This document shows, in pieces, positions 26,817 to 35,900 of a DNA stretch of 64,000 nucleotides. A program made the position numbers and the translations under genes. The stretch comes from Candidatus Microthrix subdominans (GTDB taxonomy: Bacteria > Actinomycetota > Acidimicrobiia > Acidimicrobiales > Microtrichaceae). The notes under the pieces were generated by a model. That model was not told where the DNA came from. It was given only the letters and a program-made list of their open reading frames with translations, and ran no database searches. The stretch covers positions 310,001 through 374,000 of the forward strand of contig JADJZA010000006.1 of the NCBI GenBank assembly GCA_016719385.1. Reading direction: 5' to 3'. How positions within the stretch are numbered: the first letter of the stretch is position 1; every line of letters begins with the position of its first letter.

Positions 26817-27965
26817 ATCTCCGCCGCCGAGCGCCGCCGCTGGCCCGAGCCCGACCCCGGCGACCCGCCGGCGGCCGGACCCCTGGTCGGCCTCAAGGTG
26901 CTCGAGCTGGCCACCGTGCTCGCCGGCCCGGGCGCCGGACGTTTGCTCGCCGACCTGGGTGCCGATGTTGTCAAGGTCGAGCACCCGGATCGCCCCGACC
27001 CCACCCGGGCGATGGGGTTCCCGGCACCGGACGGGGGACCGTCGCTGTTGTGGCGGATTACCGCCCGCAACAAGGTGCTGCGAACCGCCGACCTCAAGAC
27101 CGACGGCGGCCTTGAGGCGGTGCTGGCGCTGGCCGCTGAGGCCGACGTGCTGATCGAGAATTTCCGCCCGGGCACACTCGAACGCCTGGGGTTGGCGCCG
27201 GACGTGCTGTGGGAGGCCAACCCCACGCTGGTGATCACCCGGGTGACCGGCTTCGGTCAGGACGGCCCCCATGCCGGACGACCCGGCTTCGCCACGATCG
27301 CCGAGGCGATGTCGGGCTTCGCCGACATCAACGGCAGCCCGGATGGCCCTCCGGTGTTGCCGCCGATCGCGCTGACCGACGAACTGACAGCGGTGGTGGC
27401 CGCCTACGCCACGATGGCCGCCGTGCACGCCGGGGTGGGCCAGGTGGTCGACGTCAGCCTGCTCGACAGCCTGTTCTCGTTCATGGGGCATAACTGGGCG
27501 GCCTATGCAGCCGACGGCACCCTGCAGCCCCGCATGGGCTCGGAGCTGCCCTACTCGGTGCCCCGCAACGCCTATGAGACTGCCGACGGGCGCTGGGTGG
27601 CGCTGTCCGCTTCCGCCGACACGGTGGCCGCACGCGTCGCCACCATGGTGGGGCTGGGCGACGACGAACGGCTGAGGTCCTTCGCCGGGCGGGTGGCGCA
27701 CCGCGCCGAGCTGGACGCTGCCGTGGCGGCCTTCATCGCCGAGCGCACGCTCGACGAGGTGCTGACAGCGTTCGATGCGGCCGACGCTGCGGTGGCGCCG
27801 ATCTACTCGATGGCCGACGTGGCCGAGGACCCCCACTTCGTCGAGCGGGACGCGACCGTCACCGTCGACGGCATCGCTATGCCGGGGCTACTCGCCCGGT
27901 TCTCGGAGACCCCGGGCAGGATCCGCTGGGCGGGCCGGGACGAGCGGGGTCGACCGGCCGGGTAG
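26817..27965 (+). CDS. CaiB/BaiF family (family III) CoA-transferase, start codon uncertain
   Basis: The frame runs without a stop from directly after the phosphoesterase TGA. The first conserved block, PLVGLKVLELATVLAGPGAG, begins before the first ordinary start codon (GTG 26898). Further blocks are ADVVKVEHPDRPDPTR, ENFRPGTLERLGL, TGFGQDGPHAGRPGF, VVDVSLLDSLFSF (catalytic Asp) and RNAYETADGRWVALSAS. Family members move CoA between carboxylic acids. With GTG 26898 the protein is 355 residues and loses part of the first beta strand. An ATC at 26817, with GGGG seven bases upstream, would give 382 residues. The substrate is unknown. Confidence 0.8.
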   Translation: MSAAERRRWPEPDPGDPPAAGPLVGLKVLELATVLAGPGAGRLLADLGADVVKVEHPDRPDPTRAMGFPAPDGGPSLLWRITARNKVLRTADLKTDGGLEAVLALAAEADVLIENFRPGTLERLGLAPDVLWEANPTLVITRVTGFGQDGPHAGRPGFATIAEAMSGFADINGSPDGPPVLPPIALTDELTAVVAAYATMAAVHAGVGQVVDVSLLDSLFSFMGHNWAAYAADGTLQPRMGSELPYSVPRNAYETADGRWVALSASADTVAARVATMVGLGDDERLRSFAGRVAHRAELDAAVAAFIAERTLDEVLTAFDAADAAVAPIYSMADVAEDPHFVERDATVTVDGIAMPGLLARFSETPGRIRWAGRDERGRPAG

Positions 27966-27992
27966 GGGATCGGCCGGTCTCGAGCCAGGCCC

Positions 27993-28021
27993 TTGACGCA
28001 ACCCCTCATGCGTTCTATAAC
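27993..28021 (+). promoter_or_regulatory. Promoter of the transaldolase gene
   Basis: TTGACG (27993-27998) and TATAAC (28016-28021) are separated by exactly 17 bases, a near-consensus primary-sigma promoter. The gene starts 36 bases further on, after AGGGAG at 28045-28050. Confidence 0.8.
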
Positions 28022-28056
28022 TAACGCGACCCTCTTTAAGAAGTAGGGAGCCAAAC

Positions 28057-29163
28057 ATGACTCGACTTCAGCAGCTCCACGACGGGTACGGGCAGAGCCC
28101 ATGGCTGGACAACCTCACGCGGGATTACCTGCGCGATGGCACCCTCGCTCGCATGGTGAGCGAGGGGATTCGCGGTGTGACCGCCAACCCGACCATCTTC
28201 GCCAAGGCGATCGAGGGCTCGAATGCCTACGACGCTCAGTTCGCCGATCTGCTCCGTGCCGGCCGTGAGCTGATCGACGCCTATTGGGATGTCGTCGTCG
28301 ACGATGTCGTCGACGCGCTCGGCGTGTTGCGACCGGTCTACGACGCCAGCGGGGGTGGCGACGGGTTCGTCTCGATCGAGGTCGCCCCCGAGTTGGCCCA
28401 CGACGTCGACGGGACGATCCGGGCGGCACAGGATCTGCATGAGCGGATCGACCGACCGAACCTGCTCGTCAAGATCCCTGCGACGGTCGAGGGCGTCGAT
28501 GCCATCGCGGCGATGATCGCCGGGGCTCGCAGCATCAACGTCACCCTCATCTTCTCGATCGACCGTTACGCGGAGGTGATCGAGGCGTACCTCTCGGGTC
28601 TGGAGGCGGCCGCCGGACGAGGTGGCGACCTCTCGTCGGTTCACTCGGTTGCCTCGTTCTTCGTCAGCAGGGTCGATGTCGAGGTTGATCGACGCTTGGA
28701 GGCGATCGGGGGCGACGAGGCGTTGGCGCTGCGTGGCCGGGCGGCGGTGGCCCAGGCGCAGGTCGCCTACCGGCTCTTTCGGGATCGGTTCGCAGGCGAT
28801 CGCTGGGAGGCTTTGGCGGCACGAGGTGCGCGCCCCCAACGACCGTTGTGGGCATCGACCTCCACCAAGAATCCCGCGTATCCCGACACGCTCTACGTCG
28901 ACAACCTCATCGGCGACGACACGGTCAACACGCTGCCCGAGGACACGATCGCGGCATTCGAGGACCACGGAACCCTCGCTCGTACCGTCGACATCGATGC
29001 CGACGCGGCACAGCAGGTCATCGACGACCTCGAGGCGGTGGGAATCGACCTCGAGGACGTCGGCCGGACACTCGAGACCGAGGGCGTGGACAAGTTCAAC
29101 GCCTCCTTCGAGCACCTGATCGGGTCGCTCGACACCAAAGCACAAGCGCTCGCCGCTTCGTGA
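28057..29163 (+). CDS. tal: Transaldolase
   Basis: A 368-residue pentose-phosphate enzyme that transfers a dihydroxyacetone unit between sugar phosphates. GVTANPTIFAKAI is the family's first signature. The Schiff-base lysine is Lys139 in NLLVKIPAT. INVTLIFSIDRYAEV, VASFFVSRVDVEVD, WASTSTKNPAYPDTLYV and NTLPEDTIAAFEDHG follow. Length and motifs fit the long actinobacterial and cyanobacterial type. It has its own promoter and an AGGGAG ribosome site and appears monocistronic. Confidence 0.95.
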   Translation: MTRLQQLHDGYGQSPWLDNLTRDYLRDGTLARMVSEGIRGVTANPTIFAKAIEGSNAYDAQFADLLRAGRELIDAYWDVVVDDVVDALGVLRPVYDASGGGDGFVSIEVAPELAHDVDGTIRAAQDLHERIDRPNLLVKIPATVEGVDAIAAMIAGARSINVTLIFSIDRYAEVIEAYLSGLEAAAGRGGDLSSVHSVASFFVSRVDVEVDRRLEAIGGDEALALRGRAAVAQAQVAYRLFRDRFAGDRWEALAARGARPQRPLWASTSTKNPAYPDTLYVDNLIGDDTVNTLPEDTIAAFEDHGTLARTVDIDADAAQQVIDDLEAVGIDLEDVGRTLETEGVDKFNASFEHLIGSLDTKAQALAAS

Positions 29164-29264
29164 CATGAGTTCGATCGGCGGGCCCGCAGCCAGCAGGGGT
29201 GCACAGCCGGTTTGGAAGGGTTGCGCGCCCGCACCTTGCACGGCCGTTGGGCCGGGGGCCTGAG

Positions 29265-29741
29265 ATGGACTGGGCGGGCTGGGCCGTCTTCGGGTTTGTC
29301 GCCACCGCTGCGCTCACCGGCGTGATGGTCGGCGCGCAGATGCTCGGGCTCACCCGACTCGACCTGCCGCTCATGCTCGGCACGATCGTCACCGAGGACC
29401 CGGACAAGGCCCGCGCTGCAGGGTTCTTTATCCACCTCGGCATCGGGCAGGGCTTCGCGCTCGGCTACGCCGCCGTCTTCGCCCTGCTCGGCCGGGCGAC
29501 GTGGTGGCTCGGCGGCCTGCTCGGCATCGTTCACGTCGCCATCGTGCTCACCGTGCTCGTGCCCTGGTTCGCAGTCGTCAACCCGAACATGGCGTCGTCG
29601 CGGGCGGGGCGATCGTCAACCGCCTCCCTCGAACCGCCGGGACCGTTTGGCCTCAACTACGGGGCCCGGACCCCGGCGGTGGCGATCGTCGCCCACATCC
29701 TCTATGGCATCGCGCTCGGCGTCCTGTTGCGCGCCACCTGA
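29265..29741 (+). CDS. Predicted four-helix membrane protein, unknown function
   Basis: A 158-residue protein with hydrophobic segments at about 2-25, 50-72, 74-100 and 136-156. A small polar loop, RLDLPLMLGTIVTEDPDKAR, lies between the first two, and a Pro/Ser loop before the last. I do not recognise a family. ATG 29265 has GGGGGCC upstream. The next gene, a GH15 enzyme, starts one base after its stop, so they are likely cotranscribed. Confidence 0.65.
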   Translation: MDWAGWAVFGFVATAALTGVMVGAQMLGLTRLDLPLMLGTIVTEDPDKARAAGFFIHLGIGQGFALGYAAVFALLGRATWWLGGLLGIVHVAIVLTVLVPWFAVVNPNMASSRAGRSSTASLEPPGPFGLNYGARTPAVAIVAHILYGIALGVLLRAT

Positions 29742-29742
29742 C

Positions 29743-31563
29743 GTGGACGCCGTCGACGAGGCCGTGCGCGGGGCGAGCCGGCCGATCGAGGACCTGGGGA
29801 TGATCGGTGACACCCGAACGGCGGCGCTGGTCGGCTCGGACGGCTCGATCGACTGGATGTGCATCCCGAGTTTCGACGGTTCGCCCGTGTTCGGTCGGCT
29901 CGTCGGCGGCGTCGCCGCCGGTCGGTTTCGCATGGGTCCGAACGCCCCCGCCACCGTGATTGACCGCGAGTACCGGCACGAGACCGCGACGCTCCGCACC
30001 ACGTGGGTAACCGACGCCGGCCGGTTGACGCTTACCGAAGCCATGGTGAGCGAGGTCGCCGGACGGTTCCTGCCGACCACGCTGCTCGTACGGCGCCTCA
30101 GCGCTGTCGAGGGCCCGGTCGAGGTCGGCATCGAGTTCGATCCCCGCCTCGGCGAACGCCATGTCGCACCACGTGTCGAGCGGCGCGGCGACGTCACCGT
30201 GTGCTCGTGGGGTGCCGAAGCTATGGCGCTGACCTGCTCGGCGAACCTCGACCTCGAACCGGGTGGGACCCACACGGTGACCATCGAGGCCGGCGAGGAC
30301 CTGACCATCGTCGTCGGTGTCGCCGATCACGAGCCGCTGATCTATGTCGACCCTGCGAGAGCGTGGGCCGCCGTGTGCGACGACGAGCGGGGCTGGCGCA
30401 GCTGGTGCGCCGACATCCCCGACGACATTCCCCACCGCGACACCGTGGTGCGCAGCCTGCTCACCCTTCGGCTGCTCACCTACTCCCCGTCGGGTGCGCC
30501 GGTGGCGGCGCCCACCACCTCGCTTCCCGAAGACCCGGGCGGCATCCGCAACTGGGACTACCGCTTTGCCTGGCCCCGGGACGCAAGCATCGGTATCGGC
30601 GCGTTCCTCGGCGTGGGCAAGGATGACGAGGCCCGTCACTTCCTGGCGTGGCTGCTCCATGCCAGCCGCCGCGACCGGCCCCGCCTGCCGGTGCTGCTCA
30701 CCCTCCATGGGCGGCATCCCAGGGGTGAAGGGGAGATGACGGGGTGGCCCGGGTACGCCAACAGCCGGCCGGTTCGGGTGGGCAACGGGGCCGCCGACCA
30801 GCATCAGCTCGATGGGTACGGGTGGGTGATCGACGCCGCCTGGTTGCTCACCGCCGCCGGCCACGGCCTGTACACCGAGACGTGGCGGGCGCTGCGAGGC
30901 TTTGTCGACGAGGTGGTCGCCCGCTGGCGCGATCCCGACGCCGGTATCTGGGAGGTCCGAGGCGACGAGGCCCATCACGTCCACTCCAAGCTGATGGCCT
31001 GGCTGGCCCTCGACCGGGCCCTCGCCATCTCCGCAACCCAGCGAACCCCGAAGCGACAGCAGGACGCGTGGCGTCGGGAGCGCGCGGCGCTGGCCGCCGA
31101 CATCGCCGCCCACGGCTACAACGACGTCGTGGGCGCCTACACCCGGACCTACGGGTCGGACGACCTCGACGCAGCGGTGCTCGTGCTGCCGCTGCTCGGT
31201 GTGGAACCCGCCGCTTCGGAACGGATCCGGTCGACGGTCGCCGCCATCCGCCGGGAGCTGGGCGCCGGTGGGCCGTTGGTCTACCGATATCCCCCGGGTG
31301 AGGACGGCCTGCCCGGTGGCGAGGGTGCCTTCCTGCCGTGCTCGTTCTGGCTGGTTCAGGCGCTGGCCTTGACCGGCGACGTGTCCGAGGCCCGGAGCGT
31401 CTTCGACGAGCTGGTCGCCATGGCCGGCCCCCTCGGCCTCTTCGCCGAAGAGGTCGACCCCGAAACCGGTGCGTTCATCGGGAACTTCCCCCAGGCGCTG
31501 AGCCACGCCTCCCTCGTCCAGGCCGCCCTTGCGCTGCGGGGTGCGGGCAGCTCAGCGTCATGA
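29743..31563 (+). CDS. Glycoside hydrolase family 15 (glucoamylase/trehalase-like)
   Basis: A 606-residue GH15 enzyme. The N-terminal beta-sandwich starts with RPIEDLGMIGDTRTAALVGS and DGSIDWMCIPSFDGSPVFGRL. The (alpha/alpha)6 barrel has GIRNWDYRFAWPRDASIGIG, the conserved NSRPVRVGNGAADQHQLDGY, and the final signature GNFPQALSHASLVQAAL. This subgroup includes mycobacterial trehalase as well as glucoamylases, so trehalose or alpha-glucan is the likely substrate. No signal peptide is present, so it acts inside the cell. GTG 29743 follows the previous stop by one base; longer in-frame starts overlap that gene. Confidence 0.85.
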   Translation: MDAVDEAVRGASRPIEDLGMIGDTRTAALVGSDGSIDWMCIPSFDGSPVFGRLVGGVAAGRFRMGPNAPATVIDREYRHETATLRTTWVTDAGRLTLTEAMVSEVAGRFLPTTLLVRRLSAVEGPVEVGIEFDPRLGERHVAPRVERRGDVTVCSWGAEAMALTCSANLDLEPGGTHTVTIEAGEDLTIVVGVADHEPLIYVDPARAWAAVCDDERGWRSWCADIPDDIPHRDTVVRSLLTLRLLTYSPSGAPVAAPTTSLPEDPGGIRNWDYRFAWPRDASIGIGAFLGVGKDDEARHFLAWLLHASRRDRPRLPVLLTLHGRHPRGEGEMTGWPGYANSRPVRVGNGAADQHQLDGYGWVIDAAWLLTAAGHGLYTETWRALRGFVDEVVARWRDPDAGIWEVRGDEAHHVHSKLMAWLALDRALAISATQRTPKRQQDAWRRERAALAADIAAHGYNDVVGAYTRTYGSDDLDAAVLVLPLLGVEPAASERIRSTVAAIRRELGAGGPLVYRYPPGEDGLPGGEGAFLPCSFWLVQALALTGDVSEARSVFDELVAMAGPLGLFAEEVDPETGAFIGNFPQALSHASLVQAALALRGAGSSAS

Positions 31564-31599
31564 ACCACAGGTGACATCGCAGGCTTCCGGCGCGTGCGG

Positions 31600-32616
31600 T
31601 TAGTAGCGGGTCTCGCAGGGGATGCCGTTGCCGTCGGCATCCATGTGGGCGGGTCGGCCGAGCTGGTTCCAGATCACCACCATTTCGTCGAACGGCACGG
31701 CGCGCATCGCCAGGTAGCCGCACCAACTGCCCGGTGGAGCCGGCGGGGGCAACTCGACGGAGGCCCGCTTGTCCGGGTCGGCTGGGGGATCGGTGACGCC
31801 GGGGGGGCGCGGGGTCGCCGGCAGCTTCACCGTCATGTCGGGGATCGCCACCTTGCCGATCGGCTTGGCGGTCGCCGCCGGGGGCACGTACGCGTCGCGC
31901 TTGGCGACTTTGGCGAACGGGTCGACGCCGGTCACGGCAACGACGTGCAGCGACTTCGGGCCCTGGGCCGAGGCGGTGACCTCGACCGAGAAGGCATCCC
32001 GCTCCCGGACGAGGGCGAAGCCGCAGCAGTCGGCCGATCCGGCGACCACCAGGCGGACCGGCCCGGTCTCGCCGATGAGCATCGAGCCGGCTCGAGCGGA
32101 CGCCGCCGGCTTGTCCACCGTGCCGTTCGAGCCCGGTGCCGTGGACGAGCTGGGTCCGCCCTTGGCCCCGTTTGGTTTGGTCGCCTCTGGCTTGGTCCCG
32201 GCCTCGTCCTCGAGCACGTCGACGAACGCGACGTCGGCGGTGATCGCATCGCTCAGCCGGCCGTCATCGACCAGCCCGTCGATCACCGGCTGCGGTGCGA
32301 CGATGACGCGGCCGGTCAGGTCGTAGCGCCCATCGGCTGCGGGCAGGTCGGCGGCGGTCTGCTTGGAGACGAGCTGGGCCTGGAGCTGCTTCACCGTCGT
32401 CACGTCGACGGTCGCTCCAGGTTTGGGTTGAGCGCCATCGGCCAGCGCCACGAGGGGCTTGGCGCCGCTCGGTACTCCGCTGGTCGTCGTCGCCGAACTC
32501 GCCGTCGTCGCAACGCTATCGTCGGGGCGGGCGATCTCTTCGCTCTCGGTGAAGTTGCAGCCCGTGGCAGCCACCACCATGACGGCCGCGGCCAAACATC
32601 GCACACCTCGCCTCAT
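31600..32616 (-). CDS. Lipoprotein with C-terminal excalibur-type calcium-binding motif
   Basis: A 338-residue precursor. The signal ends with a lipobox VVAATGC near residue 20. A Ser/Thr-rich linker follows, then a mixed domain of unknown type. The last residues, HMDADGNGIPCETRY, match the excalibur motif (DxDxDGxxCE), which binds calcium on cell-surface proteins. It is probably membrane-anchored on the outside. The start ATG 32616 (MRRGVRCLAAAV) is preferred to an upstream start that would bury the signal peptide. Function is unknown; it stands alone between convergent and same-strand neighbours. Confidence 0.65.
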   Translation of the reverse strand: MRRGVRCLAAAVMVVAATGCNFTESEEIARPDDSVATTASSATTTSGVPSGAKPLVALADGAQPKPGATVDVTTVKQLQAQLVSKQTAADLPAADGRYDLTGRVIVAPQPVIDGLVDDGRLSDAITADVAFVDVLEDEAGTKPEATKPNGAKGGPSSSTAPGSNGTVDKPAASARAGSMLIGETGPVRLVVAGSADCCGFALVRERDAFSVEVTASAQGPKSLHVVAVTGVDPFAKVAKRDAYVPPAATAKPIGKVAIPDMTVKLPATPRPPGVTDPPADPDKRASVELPPPAPPGSWCGYLAMRAVPFDEMVVIWNQLGRPAHMDADGNGIPCETRY

Positions 32617-32783
32617 GTGGTGGTTCCTCGCTGCCGTCCGGATCGGTGACCATACCCACCGGGCCTCCGCGTTCGGGAGTCGGCGGGCGACCGTTCCCTG
32701 ATGAGGTGCCGACCTGGAGCCCTGCCGCAACCGTCGGTGAGCCCCGAGCCGGGTCGATTGCGCAGGGGCCGAACGCAGTCGGG

Positions 32784-34763
32784 CTAGCGCCGAGCGATCG
32801 CCAGGTTGGCGATGTCGCCCATGATGGTCGCCAGCTCGAAGTTCTTGGGCGTATACACAGCGGTGATCCCCTGGCTGAGGAGACGTGCCTCGTCGTCGGG
32901 GGGGATGATGCCGCCAACGATCACCGGCACGTCAACGCCATCCTCCGCGAGCAGCCGGACGACCTCCGGCACCAGCTCCAGGTGCGACCCGGACAGGATC
33001 GACAGGCCGACGACCTCAACGTCCTCGTCGCGGGCGGCCGCTGCGATCTGAGCCGGGGTCAGGCGAATGCCGGCATAGATCACCTCCATGCCGGCGTCGC
33101 GGGCGGCGACGGCGATCTGCTCGGCCCCGTTGGAGTGGCCGTCGAGGCCGGGCTTGCCGACGAGCAGCCGCACCGGCCCACCGGGCAGCGCCTGCACCCG
33201 TCGTGCGACAGCTGCCAGGCCATCGTTGCCGGGGCCGGCTCCGGCGGCGGTGCCGACGCCGGTCGGTGCCCGGTACTCGCCAAACGTCTCGCGCAGCACC
33301 CCGGCCCACTCGCCGGTCGTGCCGCCCACCTCGGCCAGGGCGATCGTCGAGGCCATGATGTTCTCGTCGCTGCGGGCCACCCGCTCCAGCTCGGCGAGTG
33401 CGGCGTCGACCTCGGAGGCGTTGCGGGCCTCGCGCCAGGCCTGGACGTCGGCGATCGTCTCGGCGGCCACCTCGGGGTCGACCTTCATGATCGACTCGTT
33501 GCCGCCGAGCGGCGACTCGGCGGTCGAGGTGTTGCAGTTGACGCCGATGACCGGCAGGTCGCCGCCCTCGATGCGGCGCATGCGCTCGGTGTGGCTGCGC
33601 ACCAGGCGGCCCTTCAGCTCGTCGATCGCCTCGAACGCCCCGCCCAGCGACAGCACGTCGTCGAGCTCGGCCTGGGCCTCGTCGACCAGGTTCCGGGTGA
33701 GGGCCTCCATCACGTGGCTGCCCTCGAACAGGTCGTCGTACTCCAACAGGTCGGTCTCCTGGGCCAGCACCTGCTGGATGCGCAAGGACCACTGCTGGTC
33801 CCACGGGCGGGGCAGCCCCAGCGCCTCGTTCCAGGCGGGCAGCTGCAGCGACCGGGTGCGGGCGTTGCGCGACAGGGTGACGCCGAGCGCCTCCAACACG
33901 ATGCGCTGCACGTTGTTCTCCGGCTGCGCCTCGGTCAGCCCCAGGCTGTTGACCTGCACGCCGTAGCGGAACCGGCGGGCCTTGGGGTCGCTCACCCCGT
34001 AGCGCTCCTCGGTGATGCGGTCCCACATCCGGGTGAACGCCCGCATCTTGGCGGTCTCCTCGACGAAGCGGATGCCGGCGTTGACGAAGAACGAGATCGA
34101 AGCGACGATCTCGGGCATCTTGTCGAGCGGCACCTGGCCCGAGTCCCGCACCGCGTCGAGCACCCCGATGGCGGTCGCCAGCGCATAGGCGATCTCCTGG
34201 GTGGGCGTCGCGCCCGCCTCCTGGAGGTGGTAGCTGCACACGTTCATCGGGTTCCACAGCGGAACGTTGGTGTTGCAATAGGCGAACATGTCGACGATCA
34301 GCCGTCGGGAGTGCTCGGGGCCGAAGATGAATGTCCCCCGCGACAGGTACTCCTTGACGATGTCGTTCTGGGTGGTGCCGCGCAGCGCGTGTGAGTCGAC
34401 GCCGTTGGCCCTGGCGTTGGCCACGTAGAGGCCCAGCATCCAGGCGGCGGGTGCGTTGATCGTCATCGACGTGTTCATCTCGCCCTGCGGGATGCCGTCG
34501 AGCAGGGTGGCCATGTGCCCCAGGTGGGCCACCGGCACCCCGACCTTGCCGACCTCGCCCCGGCTGCGGGGGTCGTCGGGGTCGTAGCCGGTCTGGGTGG
34601 GCAGGTCGAAGGCGATCGACAGGCCGGTCTGACCCTTGGCCAGGTTGGTGCGGTACAAGGCGTTGGACGCACGGGCGGTCGAGTGGCCCGAGTAGGTCCG
34701 CATCATCCACGGGCGGTCGGGCTTCCGACGTGGGGACGCAGAGTGGGACGAAGGGGTGGCCAT
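32784..34763 (-). CDS. ecm: Ethylmalonyl-CoA mutase (B12-dependent)
   Basis: A 659-residue acyl-CoA mutase with substrate barrel and cobalamin domain in one chain. PWMMRTYSGHSTARASNALY, LPTQTGYDPDDP, EMNTSMTINAPAAW, GTTQNDIVKEYLSRG and MNVCSYHLQEAG follow the Ecm pattern more closely than classical methylmalonyl-CoA mutase. The C-terminal B12 domain has KPGLDGHSNGAEQIAVAARD (DxHxxG) and IVGGIIPPDD. It converts ethylmalonyl-CoA to methylsuccinyl-CoA after Ccr and the epimerase. Length fits Ecm, shorter than the roughly 700-residue methylmalonyl enzyme. The Ecm-versus-Mcm call is from motif memory, supported by ccr in the same window. Confidence 0.85.
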   Translation of the reverse strand: MATPSSHSASPRRKPDRPWMMRTYSGHSTARASNALYRTNLAKGQTGLSIAFDLPTQTGYDPDDPRSRGEVGKVGVPVAHLGHMATLLDGIPQGEMNTSMTINAPAAWMLGLYVANARANGVDSHALRGTTQNDIVKEYLSRGTFIFGPEHSRRLIVDMFAYCNTNVPLWNPMNVCSYHLQEAGATPTQEIAYALATAIGVLDAVRDSGQVPLDKMPEIVASISFFVNAGIRFVEETAKMRAFTRMWDRITEERYGVSDPKARRFRYGVQVNSLGLTEAQPENNVQRIVLEALGVTLSRNARTRSLQLPAWNEALGLPRPWDQQWSLRIQQVLAQETDLLEYDDLFEGSHVMEALTRNLVDEAQAELDDVLSLGGAFEAIDELKGRLVRSHTERMRRIEGGDLPVIGVNCNTSTAESPLGGNESIMKVDPEVAAETIADVQAWREARNASEVDAALAELERVARSDENIMASTIALAEVGGTTGEWAGVLRETFGEYRAPTGVGTAAGAGPGNDGLAAVARRVQALPGGPVRLLVGKPGLDGHSNGAEQIAVAARDAGMEVIYAGIRLTPAQIAAAARDEDVEVVGLSILSGSHLELVPEVVRLLAEDGVDVPVIVGGIIPPDDEARLLSQGITAVYTPKNFELATIMGDIANLAIARR

Positions 34764-34876
34764 CACCTCATTCTTTCGGGAACGGCGGCGGGTGTCACGC
34801 CCGGGAGCCGCTGCGGGAGGTGTTGCAAGGAGGTGGTGCGGGTGCGGGCGGGGGCTTCGGCGGCCAGAATGGGGGT

Positions 34877-35152
34877 GTGCTGGCCCAGAACCCTGAACTG
34901 TTCCTCGGAGAAGACCTGCTTGCCTGGCTGGTGCTCGCCTTCGGGGGTGCGCTGGTGGTCGGCAACGTGGCGGCGCTGCTTCGGCCGCCGACGCACCTGC
35001 GCGATGGGTCCGAGCCGGGCGGACGGCCCGGCAAGGCCAAGACGGCGGGCTCGACCGGCGCCGCCCATCCGCCGGTGGGGCGAGCGGTCGCCATGATCAT
35101 CGTCGGATTGGTGGCCGCGATCTGGGGCCTGGCCTCGCTCGTGGGCGGCTGA
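34877..35152 (+). CDS. Small two-helix membrane protein
   Basis: About 91 residues with hydrophobic segments DLLAWLVLAFGGALVVGNVA (about 13-34) and MIIVGLVAAIWGLASLVGG (the last 20), joined by a basic Gly/Pro loop. I do not recognise the family. GTG 34877 gives VLAQNPELFLGEDLL; longer in-frame starts add unlikely Gly-rich sequence. It lies between the divergent ecm gene and the livG-like gene, the latter starting 64 bases on; a link to transport is possible but unproven. Confidence 0.55.
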   Translation: MLAQNPELFLGEDLLAWLVLAFGGALVVGNVAALLRPPTHLRDGSEPGGRPGKAKTAGSTGAAHPPVGRAVAMIIVGLVAAIWGLASLVGG

Positions 35153-35216
35153 GATCAACTTCGCGCCGTCGCCCCTGGTCGCATCGGCCGAGCCGGTCGA
35201 CCAACCACCTGCGCTG

Positions 35217-35900
35217 ATGACCGCACACGTCGGGGTGAGCTACGGAGGCGTGCGGGCCACCGACGACGTGTCCCTCAGCGTTCAGCGCGGCGAGATCGTC
35301 GGGCTGATCGGGCCTAACGGGGCGGGCAAGACCTCGCTGGTCGACGCCTGGTGCGGCTTCGTCGCCCACGACGGAACCGTCGAAGTGAACGGGCACGACG
35401 TCACCGGGCGACCGCCCCACCGGCGGGCCCGGGCGGGCCTGGCCCGCACCTGGCAGACCGTCGAGCTGATCGACGACCTCACCCTGGCGCAGAATTGCGC
35501 GGTGGCCGCGCCGCACGCCGACGCCGCCCACCTCGCGGCCACCTTGGAGCGGGTCGGGCTGGGCGGACGGGGCGGCCGGCGGCCCGGCGAGCTGTCGCTC
35601 GGGCAACGCAAGCTGGGCGGGGTCGCCCGCGCTGTCGTCGCCGGGGCGGCGGTCGTGGTGCTCGACGAGCCCGCCGCAGGACTGGATCCGACCGAAATCG
35701 AGGCGCTGGCCTCCGTTGTCGAATCCCTGGCCGCCGAGGGCCTGGGGATCGTGCTGATCGAGCACGACACAGCGCTGGTCTTCCGGCTGTGCTCCCGGGT
35801 GGTGGTCCTCGTCGGCGGCCGGGTGCTCACCGACGGAACGCCCGAGGAGGTCCGCGCCGACGGCGAGGTCATCGCCGCCTACCTGGGGACCGCCCGGTGA
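35217..35900 (+). CDS. ABC transporter ATP-binding protein, LivG type
   Basis: About 227 residues. Walker A is GPNGAGKTS, the signature LSLGQRKLGG, Walker B VVVLDEPAAGLDP, and the switch His is in LIEHD. SYGGVRATDDVSLSVQRGEI and the LARTWQTVELID block are typical of branched-chain amino-acid transporter ATPases (LivG). ATG 35217 is the first usual start. The same frame stays open upstream (reading SAEPVDQPPAL), so the true start may be earlier, possibly non-canonical. It overlaps the next ATPase gene by GTGA. No permease is adjacent. Confidence 0.82.
   Translation: MTAHVGVSYGGVRATDDVSLSVQRGEIVGLIGPNGAGKTSLVDAWCGFVAHDGTVEVNGHDVTGRPPHRRARAGLARTWQTVELIDDLTLAQNCAVAAPHADAAHLAATLERVGLGGRGGRRPGELSLGQRKLGGVARAVVAGAAVVVLDEPAAGLDPTEIEALASVVESLAAEGLGIVLIEHDTALVFRLCSRVVVLVGGRVLTDGTPEEVRADGEVIAAYLGTAR

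Noticed and set aside
25443..27836. 797-codon open frame on the minus strand across pccB, the phosphoesterase and the CoA-transferase gene
   Set aside because: It lies opposite well-conserved genes and has His/Arg/Gly-rich composition typical of antisense frames in high-G+C DNA; no motif or ribosome site.
33016..34710. 564-codon minus-strand frame inside the ecm gene
   Set aside because: Alternative frame of the ecm coding sequence, Arg/Gly/Pro-rich, without any recognised domain.
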